This document shows, piece after piece, positions 41,061-49,901 of a stretch of 64,000 nucleotides of DNA. This DNA is from CAVRXT01 sp963725655 (lineage in GTDB: Bacteria > Acidobacteriota > Terriglobia > Acidiferrales > UBA7541). The notes beneath the pieces are model-generated. The model worked only from the letters and a program-made list of their open reading frames with translations, searched no databases and was not told where the DNA came from. Where the stretch lies: positions 620,001 to 684,000 of the forward strand of contig CAVRYY010000003.1 of assembly GCA_963725655.1 (NCBI GenBank), given 5' to 3'. Both the position numbers and the translations under genes were made by a program. How positions within the stretch are numbered: position 1 is the stretch's first letter; each line of letters opens with the position of its first letter.

Positions 41061-41360
41061 CTACTTGGCTGAGCCGGCCATCGCGGACTTGCCGATTGGC
41101 AGCACGTCTTCCAGCGATTGGTGCGGCCGGGGAATCACGTGGACAGCGATCAATTCACCTACGCGCCGGGCCGCAGCTGCTCCCGCGTCGGTGGCTGCTT
41201 TTACCGCCGCTACGTCGCCGCGGACCATCGCGGTCACGTATCCCGAGCCGATTTTTTCCCAACCAACCAGGGTTACCTTGGCCGCCTTCACCATCGCGTC
41301 CGAGGCTTCGATCATCGCGATCAAGCCGCGTGTTTCGATCATTCCAAGTGCTTCACCCAT
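41061..41360 (-). CDS. Microcompartment hexameric shell protein (BMC-H)
   Basis: The product has 99 residues, a single BMC domain of the PduA/EutM type: EALGMIETRGLIAMIEASDA, MVKAAKVTLVGWEKIGSGYV, TAMVRGDVAAVKAATDAGAA, VGELIAVHVIPRPH. The pore loop KIGSGY and the edge-contact lysine in MVKAAKV agree with hexamers that tile shell facets. Only one BMC-H gene and no BMC-T gene is seen. It lies between the aldolase gene and three BMC-P genes, all leftward. Confidence 0.94.
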   Translation of the reverse strand: MGEALGMIETRGLIAMIEASDAMVKAAKVTLVGWEKIGSGYVTAMVRGDVAAVKAATDAGAAAARRVGELIAVHVIPRPHQSLEDVLPIGKSAMAGSAK

Positions 41361-41433
41361 GCTGTATCCTCCGCGCGCACCGCTCTAAATCCTGGATCTC
41401 CGCGTGAACGCTTCTCGTTCTGATTCTCACACT

Positions 41434-42264
41434 CTAACGCTGTGCGCGATCTCGGCGCACGGCCTCTTCCACCAACGTTTCCAGTTCACGCCGTGAGATT
41501 GTTACTTGGTCGGTCTGTCCAGGCTCGGCCGTCACCGGACAGTCCGGACGGTAGGTCGCGGCCGTCTGCAAGCCATACCGCGCACGCGCCGCGAGCAATT
41601 TTTCCACATCCCCGCCGGAAAGCAAGACTTGTTTCCCGAGAAGCTCGGTTACCAGGGAAACTCGGGCGTAGTGCTCGGTGGTATCCATCCGGAAGAAAGC
41701 CGTGAGCAGGTCCTGGCCGTAGGTTACCACCCCGTGATTGGCCATCAGAATCGCGTCGTAATGCTGCACCAGCGGCTCGATCGCCTCGGTCAGTTCCGGG
41801 GTCCCGGGCGTGCCATAGGGCGCTACCGGCACGCAGCCCAGCGCCAGCACCGCCTCGCTCAGCAGCGCTTTGTTGAGCGGCACGCCCGCAGCCGCATAGC
41901 CGGTAGACACCAGCGGATGCGCGTGGCAAATCGCGTTGATATCCGGGCGCCGGCGATATACCAGCAAATGCATCGCCAGCTCCGACGATGGATTGCGCCG
42001 CCCGTTCAGTTTCTTGCCCGCCATGTCGGTGATCACCAGGTCGTCTGGCGTCATCATGCCCTTACTGATGGCGGTGGGCGAAGTGAGGATGCGGCGGGAA
42101 TCCAGCCGCAGCGAAATGTTGCCGTCGGTGGACGCAGCGAACCCGCGGTCAAGAATCCAGCGGCCCACGATGCAAATATCGCGGCGGTGTTCGTCCTCGG
42201 ACTTCAGCGCTCCGGGAGAAATCGATTCCGGAAACAGGTTTGCCTCCACCGCTCCCCAAGGCAC
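41434..42264 (-). CDS. Class II aldolase of the L-fuculose-phosphate type, microcompartment-linked
   Basis: The product has about 276 residues; the first start is GTG 42264, and GTG 42249 is possible. The class II aldolase/adducin core shows WILDRGFAASTDGNISLRLD, the catalytic Glu in SSELAMHLLVY, zinc-ligand histidines in CHAHPLVSTGYA and a later ligand in MDTTEHYARVSLV. Such enzymes split fuculose- or rhamnulose-phosphate to DHAP and lactaldehyde. The last 20 or so residues (TISRRELETLVEEAVRRDRA) form a short amphipathic helix after a Pro/Gly-rich linker, as in encapsulation peptides that target enzymes into microcompartments. Position next to shell genes supports that reading. Confidence 0.88.
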   Translation of the reverse strand: MPWGAVEANLFPESISPGALKSEDEHRRDICIVGRWILDRGFAASTDGNISLRLDSRRILTSPTAISKGMMTPDDLVITDMAGKKLNGRRNPSSELAMHLLVYRRRPDINAICHAHPLVSTGYAAAGVPLNKALLSEAVLALGCVPVAPYGTPGTPELTEAIEPLVQHYDAILMANHGVVTYGQDLLTAFFRMDTTEHYARVSLVTELLGKQVLLSGGDVEKLLAARARYGLQTAATYRPDCPVTAEPGQTDQVTISRRELETLVEEAVRRDRAQR

Positions 42265-42357
42265 CGCACGTCATAGCGGCGCCCGGAGCACGGTTTCGAG
42301 CGAAACCGGCAAATCCGGGCCTGCCAAGGAGGGCAAGCCCGAAATGTTAACAGGTCT

Positions 42358-43629
42358 TTAGGCGTAAATCCCGCGAACCTTCAATACCCGGGCCACTCGA
42401 TCGATGGCCACCATGTACGCAGCGGTTCGATTATTCACTTTGTGAACCTCGGCGTAGTGGATGATTTCGTCGAACGCGCGCTCCAGCACGTCCTGCAGCC
42501 GCTCGTTCACTTCGCTTTCTCGCCAGAAAAAGCCCTGGCGATCCTGCACCCACTCGAAATAGCTCACCGTGACGCCGCCGGCGTTGCCCAGAATATCCGG
42601 AATCACGAATATTTCCTTTCGATCGATAATCGAATCGGCGTGGGACGTGGTGGGCCCATTGGCGCCTTCGCAGAGAATGCGGCAATTCACGCCCTCTGCA
42701 TTTTCCGTGGTGATCTGATTCTCGGTCGCGGCGGGCACCAGGATCTCGCACGGATTGAAAAGGATCTGATGCGAGCTCATTTTTGTGCCGCCGGCAGGGA
42801 AATCCGGCAGCGGCTTCTTTTGGGTGTAAACCCAGTCAATCAGCTTGGGGATGTCGTCGAATCCCTTTTCATTCAGCAGCCCGCCGTGAATGTCGGCGAC
42901 GCCGATAATTTTGTAGCCGGCTTGCTGCATCAGCATGGCCGCCATCGAGCCCACGTTGCCGAATCCTTGGATGATCACGCGGCAGTTCTCGCGCTTCATC
43001 CCCAATTTGGCCAGCGCTTTGTCGCAATTGATCAGCACGCCGCGGCCGGTCGCCTCTTTGCGTCCTTGCGAGCCGCCAATGTCCAGCGGCTTGCCGGTCA
43101 CCACCGCGGTGGTCGCTTGCCGAACGTGCATGGCGTAGGTGTCCAGCACCCACGCCATGGTCTGCTCGTTGGTGCCGATGTCGGGCGCCGGAATGTCGCG
43201 CTCCGGCCCCAGCCAGTCGCTTAGCTCGGCGGTGTAACGGCGGGTGATCCGCTCGAGTTCGTTTTTCGATAATTTGGTTGGGTCGCAGATCACCCCGCCC
43301 TTGGCGCCGCCGAACGGGATATTCACCACCGCGCACTTCCAGGTCATCCAGGAAGCCAGCGCCCGCACCTCGTTGAGCGAAACGTCGGGCGAGAAGCGGA
43401 TTCCGCCTTTCCCCGGCCCGCGAACCGCCGAGTGCAGCACGCGGTACCCGGTGAAAACTTGCAGATGCCCGCTATCGAGCATCACCGGAATGTACACAGT
43501 GATTTCTTTGCTCGGGTACTGCAGGAAGCGATAGATGTCCTGCTCCAGGCCGAGGCGCTGCGCGGCGATTTCGAAACGAGCCTCAGCCGATGCGTATACG
43601 TTCAATTCATCTTGGGGTACGGGAGCCAT
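42358..43629 (-). CDS. gdhA: Glutamate (Glu/Leu/Phe/Val) dehydrogenase
   Basis: The enzyme interconverts glutamate and 2-oxoglutarate plus ammonia. The 423-residue product has the substrate motifs GPGKGGIRFSPDVSLNEV and NIPFGGAKGGVICDP (catalytic lysine region), PAPDIGTNEQTMAW, and the dinucleotide-binding VIIQGFGNVGSMAA. Late motifs EGANGPTT and PDILGNAGGVTVSYFEW are standard. Length matches hexameric bacterial enzymes. GGAGG lies five bases before the ATG at 43629. The microcompartment genes follow 94 bp downstream on the same strand; co-transcription is possible but a functional link is not obvious. Confidence 0.94.
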   Translation of the reverse strand: MAPVPQDELNVYASAEARFEIAAQRLGLEQDIYRFLQYPSKEITVYIPVMLDSGHLQVFTGYRVLHSAVRGPGKGGIRFSPDVSLNEVRALASWMTWKCAVVNIPFGGAKGGVICDPTKLSKNELERITRRYTAELSDWLGPERDIPAPDIGTNEQTMAWVLDTYAMHVRQATTAVVTGKPLDIGGSQGRKEATGRGVLINCDKALAKLGMKRENCRVIIQGFGNVGSMAAMLMQQAGYKIIGVADIHGGLLNEKGFDDIPKLIDWVYTQKKPLPDFPAGGTKMSSHQILFNPCEILVPAATENQITTENAEGVNCRILCEGANGPTTSHADSIIDRKEIFVIPDILGNAGGVTVSYFEWVQDRQGFFWRESEVNERLQDVLERAFDEIIHYAEVHKVNNRTAAYMVAIDRVARVLKVRGIYA

Positions 43630-43900
43630 TAAATCCTCCGGAATCGGCGCTCAGTCTGGCGGATCGGTGGAAGTTTCGTTCGTGTGCAAGCAGCGGACCA
43701 TATGCGACCTGATCTCACGATGGGCATCGAAAGGCCGTCGGCCAGTATACGAAGCGGCGCTAGCAGGCGCAAGGAGGGTGTTTCTTCCCTGTATCGTTCA
43801 CTGCTACCGCGTCGCTTATCCCGCTTGGCGATCGTATGATCAGGATGCGGCCCATTAGAAACGCGAACCAATCGCCGCGATATAGGAACTCTGGAAGGCG

Positions 43901-44233
43901 ATGAGCGAGAAAAACACTCCGGCAGGTATCCAGGTCAACAACAACGACGGGGCCGCGATCTTCACCGTCCGCGTACAACCTCGCGCCAGCCGCGACGAAC
44001 TCGCTGGGGTGATCGCTGGCGCCATGAAAGTGCGGTTGCGCGCCCCGGCTCTGGAGAACCGCGCAAACGACGCACTGGTAGAATTCCTCGCGGACCTTTT
44101 CGGAATGACCAAATCAGCGGTCACAATCCTAAGCGGCCATCGGAGTCGCATAAAACGGGTCGAAGTGCGAGGTGTGACGGAACAACAAATTCTCAACCGG
44201 CTGGCAGGCGCCAGCAAACATCCAGCTAACTAA
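43901..44233 (+). CDS. YggU/DUF167-family protein
   Basis: The product has 110 residues. After a short variable N-terminus it matches the DUF167 fold: IFTVRVQPRASRDELAGVIA, MKVRLRAPALENRANDALVE, FLADLFGMTKSAVTILSGHR, SRIKRVEVRG. GGAAGG lies before ATG 43901. The family is widespread and its biochemical role is unknown. It is convergent with yvcK, the stop codons being about 47 bp apart, and divergent from gdhA. Confidence 0.9.
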   Translation: MSEKNTPAGIQVNNNDGAAIFTVRVQPRASRDELAGVIAGAMKVRLRAPALENRANDALVEFLADLFGMTKSAVTILSGHRSRIKRVEVRGVTEQQILNRLAGASKHPAN

Positions 44234-44279
44234 CGGGAACGGGAGTAAAGGTATTGATCGAGCAGGAGCACGAGCGCGG

Positions 44280-45293
44280 CTACTTCGAAGTTACGAATTC
44301 CTTGATCAGCAGGCTGGCCAGGCGCTCTGGATCGTGCCGCACCACACCATGCTGGTGCAGCAAATCGCCGGTTATCGCGGTCAGCCCCATGTCCCGCAGT
44401 TCGTCCAGCGACGGACGCACCGGTTCAGCGCCTTGCGCCCGGTAGCGGCGGATAATTCGTGGCGAAACCGGGGCGCGGCTCACCACCACCGCGTCAAAAA
44501 GTTTACGTTCGGCGTGCGCATCAATCGCCCGAACGTGATCGGCCACCGAGTAGCCCTGCGTCTCGCCGGGCTGGGTCATCAGATTGGCAATGTAGACGCG
44601 TGTGGCTCGCGAGTGCGCGATCACTTCCACCACTTCGTCCACCAGGAAATTGGGAATCAGGCTGGTGTACAGCGAGCCCGGACCCACCAATATCAAATCG
44701 GCGCGGCGGATCGCGGTCAAAACTTCCTTCAGCGGGCGAACGCGGCGGGGAACCAGGCGCACACGTTCGATGCGCCGGCGCGAGCGGGAAATTTTCGTTT
44801 CTCCCGCCACCACCTTCCCGCCTTCCAGTTCCGCCTCCAGCGTTACATTCTGCGCGGTGGAGGGAAATATCCTGCCGCGAATGGCCAGAACGCCCGAAGA
44901 TAGCCTCACCGCCTCCGGAAAATCTCCGGTTACATTGGTCAACGCGGTGAGGAAGAGATTTCCAAACGTGTGGCCGCCCAGGCTCGGCCCGGCGGGAAAG
45001 CGATATTGGAAGAGGCGGCTGAGCAGGTATTCGTCGTCGGAAAGCGCAACCATGCAGTTGCGAATATCACCGGGAGGAAGGACGCGGTATTCACGCCGCA
45101 GGCGGCCTGAGCTGCCCCCATCGTCGGTTACCGTCACCACCGCTGCCAAATCCGAAATGGGGCGCTTGGCGCGGTTCTGAGGGCCCTGCGCGACGTATTC
45201 CTTCAGTCCCCGCAGCAATGTGGATAGACCCGTGCCGCCACCTAAGGCCACCACGCGAACGGGGCGGGCGTGTTTCTGGCTAACCTTTGTCAC
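44280..45293 (-). CDS. yvcK: YvcK/CofD-like UDP-GlcNAc-binding gluconeogenesis factor
   Basis: The product has 337 residues from GTG 45293. The nucleotide-binding motif VVALGGGTGLSTLLRGLK and VTVTDDGGSSGRLRREYRVLPPGDIRNC are diagnostic of YvcK/CofD-like proteins. GPGSLYTSLIPNFLVDEVVEV and YIANLMTQPGETQGYSVADHV confirm it. In B. subtilis YvcK is needed for growth on gluconeogenic carbon and for cell-wall shape and binds UDP-sugars. It lies 9 bp downstream of the TPR-like gene, so the two probably form an operon. Confidence 0.93.
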   Translation of the reverse strand: MTKVSQKHARPVRVVALGGGTGLSTLLRGLKEYVAQGPQNRAKRPISDLAAVVTVTDDGGSSGRLRREYRVLPPGDIRNCMVALSDDEYLLSRLFQYRFPAGPSLGGHTFGNLFLTALTNVTGDFPEAVRLSSGVLAIRGRIFPSTAQNVTLEAELEGGKVVAGETKISRSRRRIERVRLVPRRVRPLKEVLTAIRRADLILVGPGSLYTSLIPNFLVDEVVEVIAHSRATRVYIANLMTQPGETQGYSVADHVRAIDAHAERKLFDAVVVSRAPVSPRIIRRYRAQGAEPVRPSLDELRDMGLTAITGDLLHQHGVVRHDPERLASLLIKEFVTSK

Positions 45294-45302
45294 GGGTAGG
45301 TG

Positions 45303-45938
45303 TTAGGTGCTGGCAGAGCTTTCGCGTTCAGGGTACAGGAGTTCGGTAAAGCGCGGATCTTCCTGCAGGAACGAGAAATCCTCGTCGTTACGCGCGTGAT
45401 ACCGGTTTTCCGGTCGCAGTTGGATCGCCAACTGCAAATTCTGAATCGCCGATTCCGCTTCGCCGGTCAGGCAGTCCAGCACCGCCATCGCGTAGACCAC
45501 GTGGTCGGCCTTCGGCGACGCTTTCCGCGCCCGGTCCAGATGCTCCCGAGCTTCGTCCCAGCGCCCCAGATTCATCATCGCCACGCCATGGGTGTAATGG
45601 TCCTCGGCGGTACGGATCACCGGGGCCGGTGGGCGAGTAATGCGCTGCTCGCACACTCGGATGTGCATCCCCGCGCGGTCGGCCAGCTCCTTGCTCGGGC
45701 CCTTGACCACCGCCTCAAGCAAGAGCATTGCTTTGTGAAACTTCTGTTGCTGGAAGAGTCGCAGAGCTTCTTCGTATTGCTTTAACTGTTGCTGAGTGGC
45801 CACGTCGGGCTTCTCGATGGGGGTCTTTGCAACCCCGGTTTTAGATGCTAAAGTCTTCTCTTTCATAACTTTAGATCTGGAGCGGGAAGGTGGTGCCGCT
45901 TGCACTCGCCGCTTAGCTGCTTTGTTGCGCGGTGCCAT
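45303..45938 (-). CDS. TPR-like protein upstream of yvcK
   Basis: The product has about 211 residues from ATG 45938; ATG 45866 is an alternative start, as neither has a clear ribosome site. A basic N-terminal region (PRNKAAKRRVQAAPPSRSRS) is followed by helical repeats with tetratricopeptide spacing: QYEEALRLFQQQKFHKAMLL, HYTHGVAMMNLGRWDEAREH, VVYAMAVLDCLTGEAESAIQ. The conserved end is PENRYHARNDEDFSFLQEDPRF. TPRs mediate protein contacts; a partner might be YvcK or MglA, whose genes flank it, but nothing shows this. No signal peptide is seen. Confidence 0.78.
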   Translation of the reverse strand: MAPRNKAAKRRVQAAPPSRSRSKVMKEKTLASKTGVAKTPIEKPDVATQQQLKQYEEALRLFQQQKFHKAMLLLEAVVKGPSKELADRAGMHIRVCEQRITRPPAPVIRTAEDHYTHGVAMMNLGRWDEAREHLDRARKASPKADHVVYAMAVLDCLTGEAESAIQNLQLAIQLRPENRYHARNDEDFSFLQEDPRFTELLYPERESSAST

Positions 45939-46048
45939 CAATGCGCAACATAACAAAGTTTTTACGCCGCGTCAACGCGCGCCGCAAAACCTCGCCCAAA
46001 CCGCCCGAAGTGGCATTGTCAACTTTGCGCCACAATCTGGTGGGTGCG

Positions 46049-46078
46049 TTGGCCTGGGGAGCAGCCCTGTGCTATAAA
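46049..46078 (+). promoter_or_regulatory. Promoter for the mglA-like gene
   Basis: TTGGCC (46049-46054) is followed after 18 bases by TATAAA (46073-46078), giving a leader of about 20 nt that contains GAGGAA. Confidence 0.5.
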
Positions 46079-46105
46079 CAAAAGGGAATAAATACTGAGG
46101 AATCT

Positions 46106-46693
46106 GTGCCGTTCATAAACTTTCCTGCCAGAGAAATCAACTGCAAATTGGTCTACTACGGCCCGGGTCTTGGTGGCAAGACCGCCAATCTGCAGTGGAT
46201 TTACGACCACACTGGTGCCAACCAGAAGGGCAAGATGGTGTCCCTGGCCACCGAGACCGACCGCACCCTTTTCTTTGATTTTCTCCCCCTCGATCTGGGT
46301 ACCGTCCGCGGATTCAAGACCCGCTTTCACCTTTACACTGTTCCCGGCCAGGTATTCTACGAAGCCAGCCGCCGCCTGATTTTGAAAGGCGCGGATGGAG
46401 TGGTGTTCGTCGCGGATTCGCAGGCCGAAAGAATTGACGCCAACCTCGAAACGCTCGATAACCTCCGCGAGCACCTGAAAGACCACAACCTTAATTTCGA
46501 TACCATCCCGTACGTCTTGCAACTTAACAAGCGCGACCTGCCCAACATCATGACCCCGGATGAATTGAAGAAGCAGTTGATGGTGAAGGGCGAGCCGGTT
46601 ACCGAAGGCGTCGCTATCACTGGGCAGGGCGTGTTCGATACGTTGAAGGAAGTGGCCAAGCTGGTGCTGGCTGATTTGAAGAAAAATTCCTAA
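46106..46693 (+). CDS. mglA: MglA-type Ras-like GTPase
   Basis: MglA GTPases set cell polarity and gliding or twitching direction in Myxococcus and occur in many phyla. The 195-residue product starts at GTG 46106 after GAGGAA, giving MPFINFPAREINCKLVYYG. It contains P-loop GPGLGGKTANLQ, the MglA-type switch region ATETDRTLFFDFLPLDLG, TVPGQVFYEASRR in place of DTAGQ, and base recognition QLNKRDLP. The catalytic Gln is retained in PGQ. Its usual GAP partner MglB (a roadblock protein) is not adjacent. An upstream extension of the frame to 45932 is unlikely to be translated. Confidence 0.92.
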   Translation: MPFINFPAREINCKLVYYGPGLGGKTANLQWIYDHTGANQKGKMVSLATETDRTLFFDFLPLDLGTVRGFKTRFHLYTVPGQVFYEASRRLILKGADGVVFVADSQAERIDANLETLDNLREHLKDHNLNFDTIPYVLQLNKRDLPNIMTPDELKKQLMVKGEPVTEGVAITGQGVFDTLKEVAKLVLADLKKNS

Positions 46694-46748
46694 TATCCCG
46701 TTCTTTCTCCGCTCCGCTACAAAATCCCGCTGGCCGCTGTTGCCAAAC

Positions 46749-47207
46749 TTAGTGCGCCCCCGCCGCCGGCTGCACGAATGCCTCCAGTGCGGTGGTCTCA
46801 TCTTCAAACGTCGGAATCGAACGAATCAAGCGAGTCAATTCGAGAACGTGCCGGACGTTGCCGCTGGGCCGCAATAATTTCAGCGCGCCGCCGGAACGCT
46901 CCAGGGAAACAAATGCGCGAACCAATGCGCTGAGGCCGGTGCTGTCGATCTGCGATACCAGCGCCAGATTGACCAGCACTTTGCGGTTGCCCTCGGCCAA
47001 ATGCCTTTGCAGCTCACGAGTCATCGACTCGGAGCTCTCACCAATCGTCGCGCGTCCCGTGACATCCAGGATGGCCACATCACCCGCTCGGCGGGCTGTA
47101 ATTTGGAGGCCCACGTTCTGTCCCTCCAGCACCGGTAACATACTTAGGCGTTCCGCCGGCTGAGATTTTGGATCGGGGGCATTATACTCCGGTTCGATTT
47201 GGTACAT
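46749..47207 (-). CDS. STAS-domain anti-sigma-factor antagonist-like protein
   Basis: The product has 152 residues; ATG 47207 is used, with ATG 47141 as an alternative. The STAS fold is read from VAILDVTGRATIGESSESMT, KVLVNLALVSQIDSTGLSAL and LVRAFVSLERSGGALKLLRP. The phosphorylatable serine lies in the sequence QIDSTGLS, as in SpoIIAA-type antagonists. No anti-sigma kinase gene is adjacent. The neighbouring MglA-like GTPase is convergent, ending 55 bp away. Confidence 0.9.
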   Translation of the reverse strand: MYQIEPEYNAPDPKSQPAERLSMLPVLEGQNVGLQITARRAGDVAILDVTGRATIGESSESMTRELQRHLAEGNRKVLVNLALVSQIDSTGLSALVRAFVSLERSGGALKLLRPSGNVRHVLELTRLIRSIPTFEDETTALEAFVQPAAGAH

Positions 47208-47278
47208 AGCTGGTGATTGCGCGATGGCCCGGTCGCGGCCGAGTGGAGCCAGAAAAGCGCTAAGTCCTTAGATATTAA

Positions 47279-47305
47279 GGAGGTCGTGATGGGGTCACGA
47301 CCTCC
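47279..47305 (-). terminator. Hairpin after the histidine kinase pair
   Basis: GGAGGTCGTGA (47279-47289) pairs perfectly with TCACGACCTCC (47295-47305) around five bases. Read leftwards it lies 124 nt after the kinase stop at 47429. The following TTAATATCTAAGG is only moderately U-rich, so termination is probable but not certain. Confidence 0.45.
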
Positions 47306-47428
47306 CGGGGTGGAGGGGGGATTTATAAGTGAAGAACCTTGACTTGTGTTTCTGTTAGCTTTCAGTTCACCAACCTTTTGGTTGGAGTCAAACAGTACCC
47401 GGGAAATAACACACGAAGTGCAGACGTG

Positions 47429-49834
47429 TCAACCGGATTTGGCAGCGGATCGTCCGCGGGCCGACTGCAGCGATTCCCAAACCTTCCGTCCCAGGTCGCG
47501 AGGGGTGTAGGGTTTGTGCAAAAACGACGCGGCGGGATGATCGATTTTGGTGAGCAGGGCCGGATCGGTGCTGTAGCCACTGGCAAAAATCACCGGCAAA
47601 TCGGTGATTTCAATCGCCATCCGCAAATAGGCTTCCGGACCGCTGAGTTTCGGCAGCACCACGTCGAGCACCGCCAATGCGATTTCGCCCTGATGCGCGC
47701 GAAACTCAGTGAGCGCCTCCTCCCCGTCGCGTGCCACCAGCACTTGATAACCCAGGCCGGTGAGCGTTTCGTGGGCGATGTCGCGCAGGCCCTCGTGGTC
47801 CTCCGCTAAGAGAATTGTTTCGCTTCCGCCAAGGACCGGTTGTTCGAGCGTTTTTTTTACCACCGGCGGCGGCGCCGACTTGCTTGCTGGGAGATAAATC
47901 CGAAACGTGGTGCCGCGCCCCAGCTCGCTCTCGACGTGCACGAACCCTCCGTGCTGTTTCACCACGCCGTAAACCGTCGCCAACCCCAGGCCCGTTCCCT
48001 TTCCCGTTTCCTTGGTGGTGAAGAACGGTTCGAAGATGCGGTCCAGAGTTACCGCGTCCATCCCGCTGCCGCTATCGGATACCGACAACAATACGAACTT
48101 CCCAGGGTGTGCCTGCGGACGGAATCGGCAGAATTCCGCACCAATCTCGACGTTGCTCGTCTCGATCGCCAGCCGCCCGCCGCCCGGCATGGCGTCCCGG
48201 GAATTCAAGCACAGATTCATCAGAATCTGTTCCACCTGCGTCGGGTCGGCGCGCACGCTGGCCAGGTCCGGAGCGAATTGAGTTCGCACCTCGATATTGC
48301 TGCCAATCACTTTTTCGAGCAGGCTCAGGGTCTCCGCGGCGAAGTGATTCAAATCCATGTCGCGAGGCTCCAGCACTTGGCGGCGCGCGAAGGCCAACAA
48401 TTGGCGAGTGAGCGCGGCGGCGCGTTGGGCTTGTTGCCGAATTTTGTCGAAGTGGCGTTGCAGCCGGCTCTGCGCTTCGCTTTCGTCCCGGCCTAACTCC
48501 GCCCACCCGAGAATCGCTCCAATCATGTTGTTGAAATCGTGAGCAATTCCACCGGCGAGCTGCCCGATGGCTTCGAACTTTTGAGCCTCGAGCAGCTGTT
48601 TGGCCAGCACTCGTTTTTCGGTAACGTCTTCCGCCAGAGTTTCAAAATATTCACAGCGGCCCGCCTCCCGGGACAATCGCGAATTCAAGCGAACGCAGAT
48701 GATGCTGCCGTCTTTTTTTCTCCATTCTACTTCCACGTCGGCGCGTCCCTCTCGCGCCTGCTGCACCAGGTTCAGCCGATCCTGCGGATTGCGAAACACG
48801 TCCGGCCAGTGGGTTTGCTTCAAGTCTCCCACCGAATCATAGGAGAGCATCGCGATCAGCGCGGGATTCGCGTCGATCAAGTGGCCGGCCTCGTCCACCT
48901 GGTAGACGCCAAAGGGAGCGTTTTGCATCAGGCTTCGATAGCGCTCCTCGCTTTCGCGTAGAGCTTCCAGGCTTCGCTTTCTCTCCGTGACGTCCTGCGC
49001 GATTACCAACATCCCGGGGCGGCCGCCAAAAACCAGCGGATTCGAGCCCATCTCCACATCGATCTCCGATCCATCGTTCAATCGATGGCGCCCGGCCCAC
49101 GGGGCATGTTCCGAGCGGCTGCTGGGAAAGGATTCCATTGCCGGCGCCGCTGCTACCGAGCTCTGAATTTCCGGAGTCCGCATGGCCAGGAATTCCGCGC
49201 GGGAGTAGCCGTAGTGCACCACCGCCGCGTCATTCACCTCCAGAAAGCACAGAGTCTCCAGGTCGAATACCCACATCGGGATGGGATTGGCCGCAAACAT
49301 CAGCCGGAAGCTTTCTTCGCTGTCACGAAGGGCCTGTTCCGCGGTGGTGCTCTGGCTCCGCAGTTCCTTTTCTTCCAGCGCGTGGCGAATGGCCACCGGC
49401 AGCCGCGCCAATTGATGCTTCAGCACGTAGTCGCTAACGCCCCGCCGCAAGCATTCAACGGCCAGTTCTTCGCCCAGCGTGCCGGTCACCAGGATGACCG
49501 GCGCTTCTACACGGAGCGCCCGCACCACTACCAGGGCGTCGAGTCCGGTCCAGTTTGGAAGGCGGTAGTCGGAGAGAATGATGTCGAAGGCTTCACTCCG
49601 CAGGCGGCTCTTCACCTCTTCGGCGGTGGACGCGACGGAACGCCGGAAATTCAATCCGGACTTCTTCAGTTCGCGGTCACACAACTCCAGGTCGGCGGAA
49701 TCGTGCTCGATGTGGAGAATGCGAATTTCCCGGGAATCGAGGGACAAGCCCGGATATCCGGCGGCTGCCGGCGTGCGCGTTCGCCAGCGGTCGGCCGATA
49801 GAATGTCTTGCGCATGTCGTCGTGCGTCATGCAT
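47429..49834 (-). CDS. Hybrid histidine kinase: REC-PAS-PAS-HisKA-HATPase-REC
   Basis: The product has 801 residues from ATG 49834, 11 bases after GGAGG; the frame is open further upstream but overlaps the previous gene. Domains in order: a receiver at about 35-155 (DIILSDYRLPNWTGLD), two PAS domains (FAANPIPMWVFDLETLCFLE; MQNAPFGVYQVDEAGHLIDA), a HisKA with GGIAHDFNNMIGAILG, an HATPase_c domain (LMNLCLNSRDAMPGGGRL, GTGLGLATVYGVV) and a C-terminal receiver (LAVLDVVLPKLSGPEAYL). Receivers at both ends suggest phosphorelay input and output. It follows a smaller kinase gene 67 bp upstream, probably in one operon. Confidence 0.93.
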   Translation of the reverse strand: MHDARRHAQDILSADRWRTRTPAAAGYPGLSLDSREIRILHIEHDSADLELCDRELKKSGLNFRRSVASTAEEVKSRLRSEAFDIILSDYRLPNWTGLDALVVVRALRVEAPVILVTGTLGEELAVECLRRGVSDYVLKHQLARLPVAIRHALEEKELRSQSTTAEQALRDSEESFRLMFAANPIPMWVFDLETLCFLEVNDAAVVHYGYSRAEFLAMRTPEIQSSVAAAPAMESFPSSRSEHAPWAGRHRLNDGSEIDVEMGSNPLVFGGRPGMLVIAQDVTERKRSLEALRESEERYRSLMQNAPFGVYQVDEAGHLIDANPALIAMLSYDSVGDLKQTHWPDVFRNPQDRLNLVQQAREGRADVEVEWRKKDGSIICVRLNSRLSREAGRCEYFETLAEDVTEKRVLAKQLLEAQKFEAIGQLAGGIAHDFNNMIGAILGWAELGRDESEAQSRLQRHFDKIRQQAQRAAALTRQLLAFARRQVLEPRDMDLNHFAAETLSLLEKVIGSNIEVRTQFAPDLASVRADPTQVEQILMNLCLNSRDAMPGGGRLAIETSNVEIGAEFCRFRPQAHPGKFVLLSVSDSGSGMDAVTLDRIFEPFFTTKETGKGTGLGLATVYGVVKQHGGFVHVESELGRGTTFRIYLPASKSAPPPVVKKTLEQPVLGGSETILLAEDHEGLRDIAHETLTGLGYQVLVARDGEEALTEFRAHQGEIALAVLDVVLPKLSGPEAYLRMAIEITDLPVIFASGYSTDPALLTKIDHPAASFLHKPYTPRDLGRKVWESLQSARGRSAAKSG

Positions 49835-49901
49835 CGAGCGGGTGTCCTCCGGAGCCTTATGCGCCGTGCGCCATACGCTGCACGGCGGATCGCTGTGCCG
49901 C

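Noticed and set aside
42442..43224. Rightward frame opposite gdhA
   Set aside because: It is antisense to a conserved enzyme with His/Arg-rich shadow composition.
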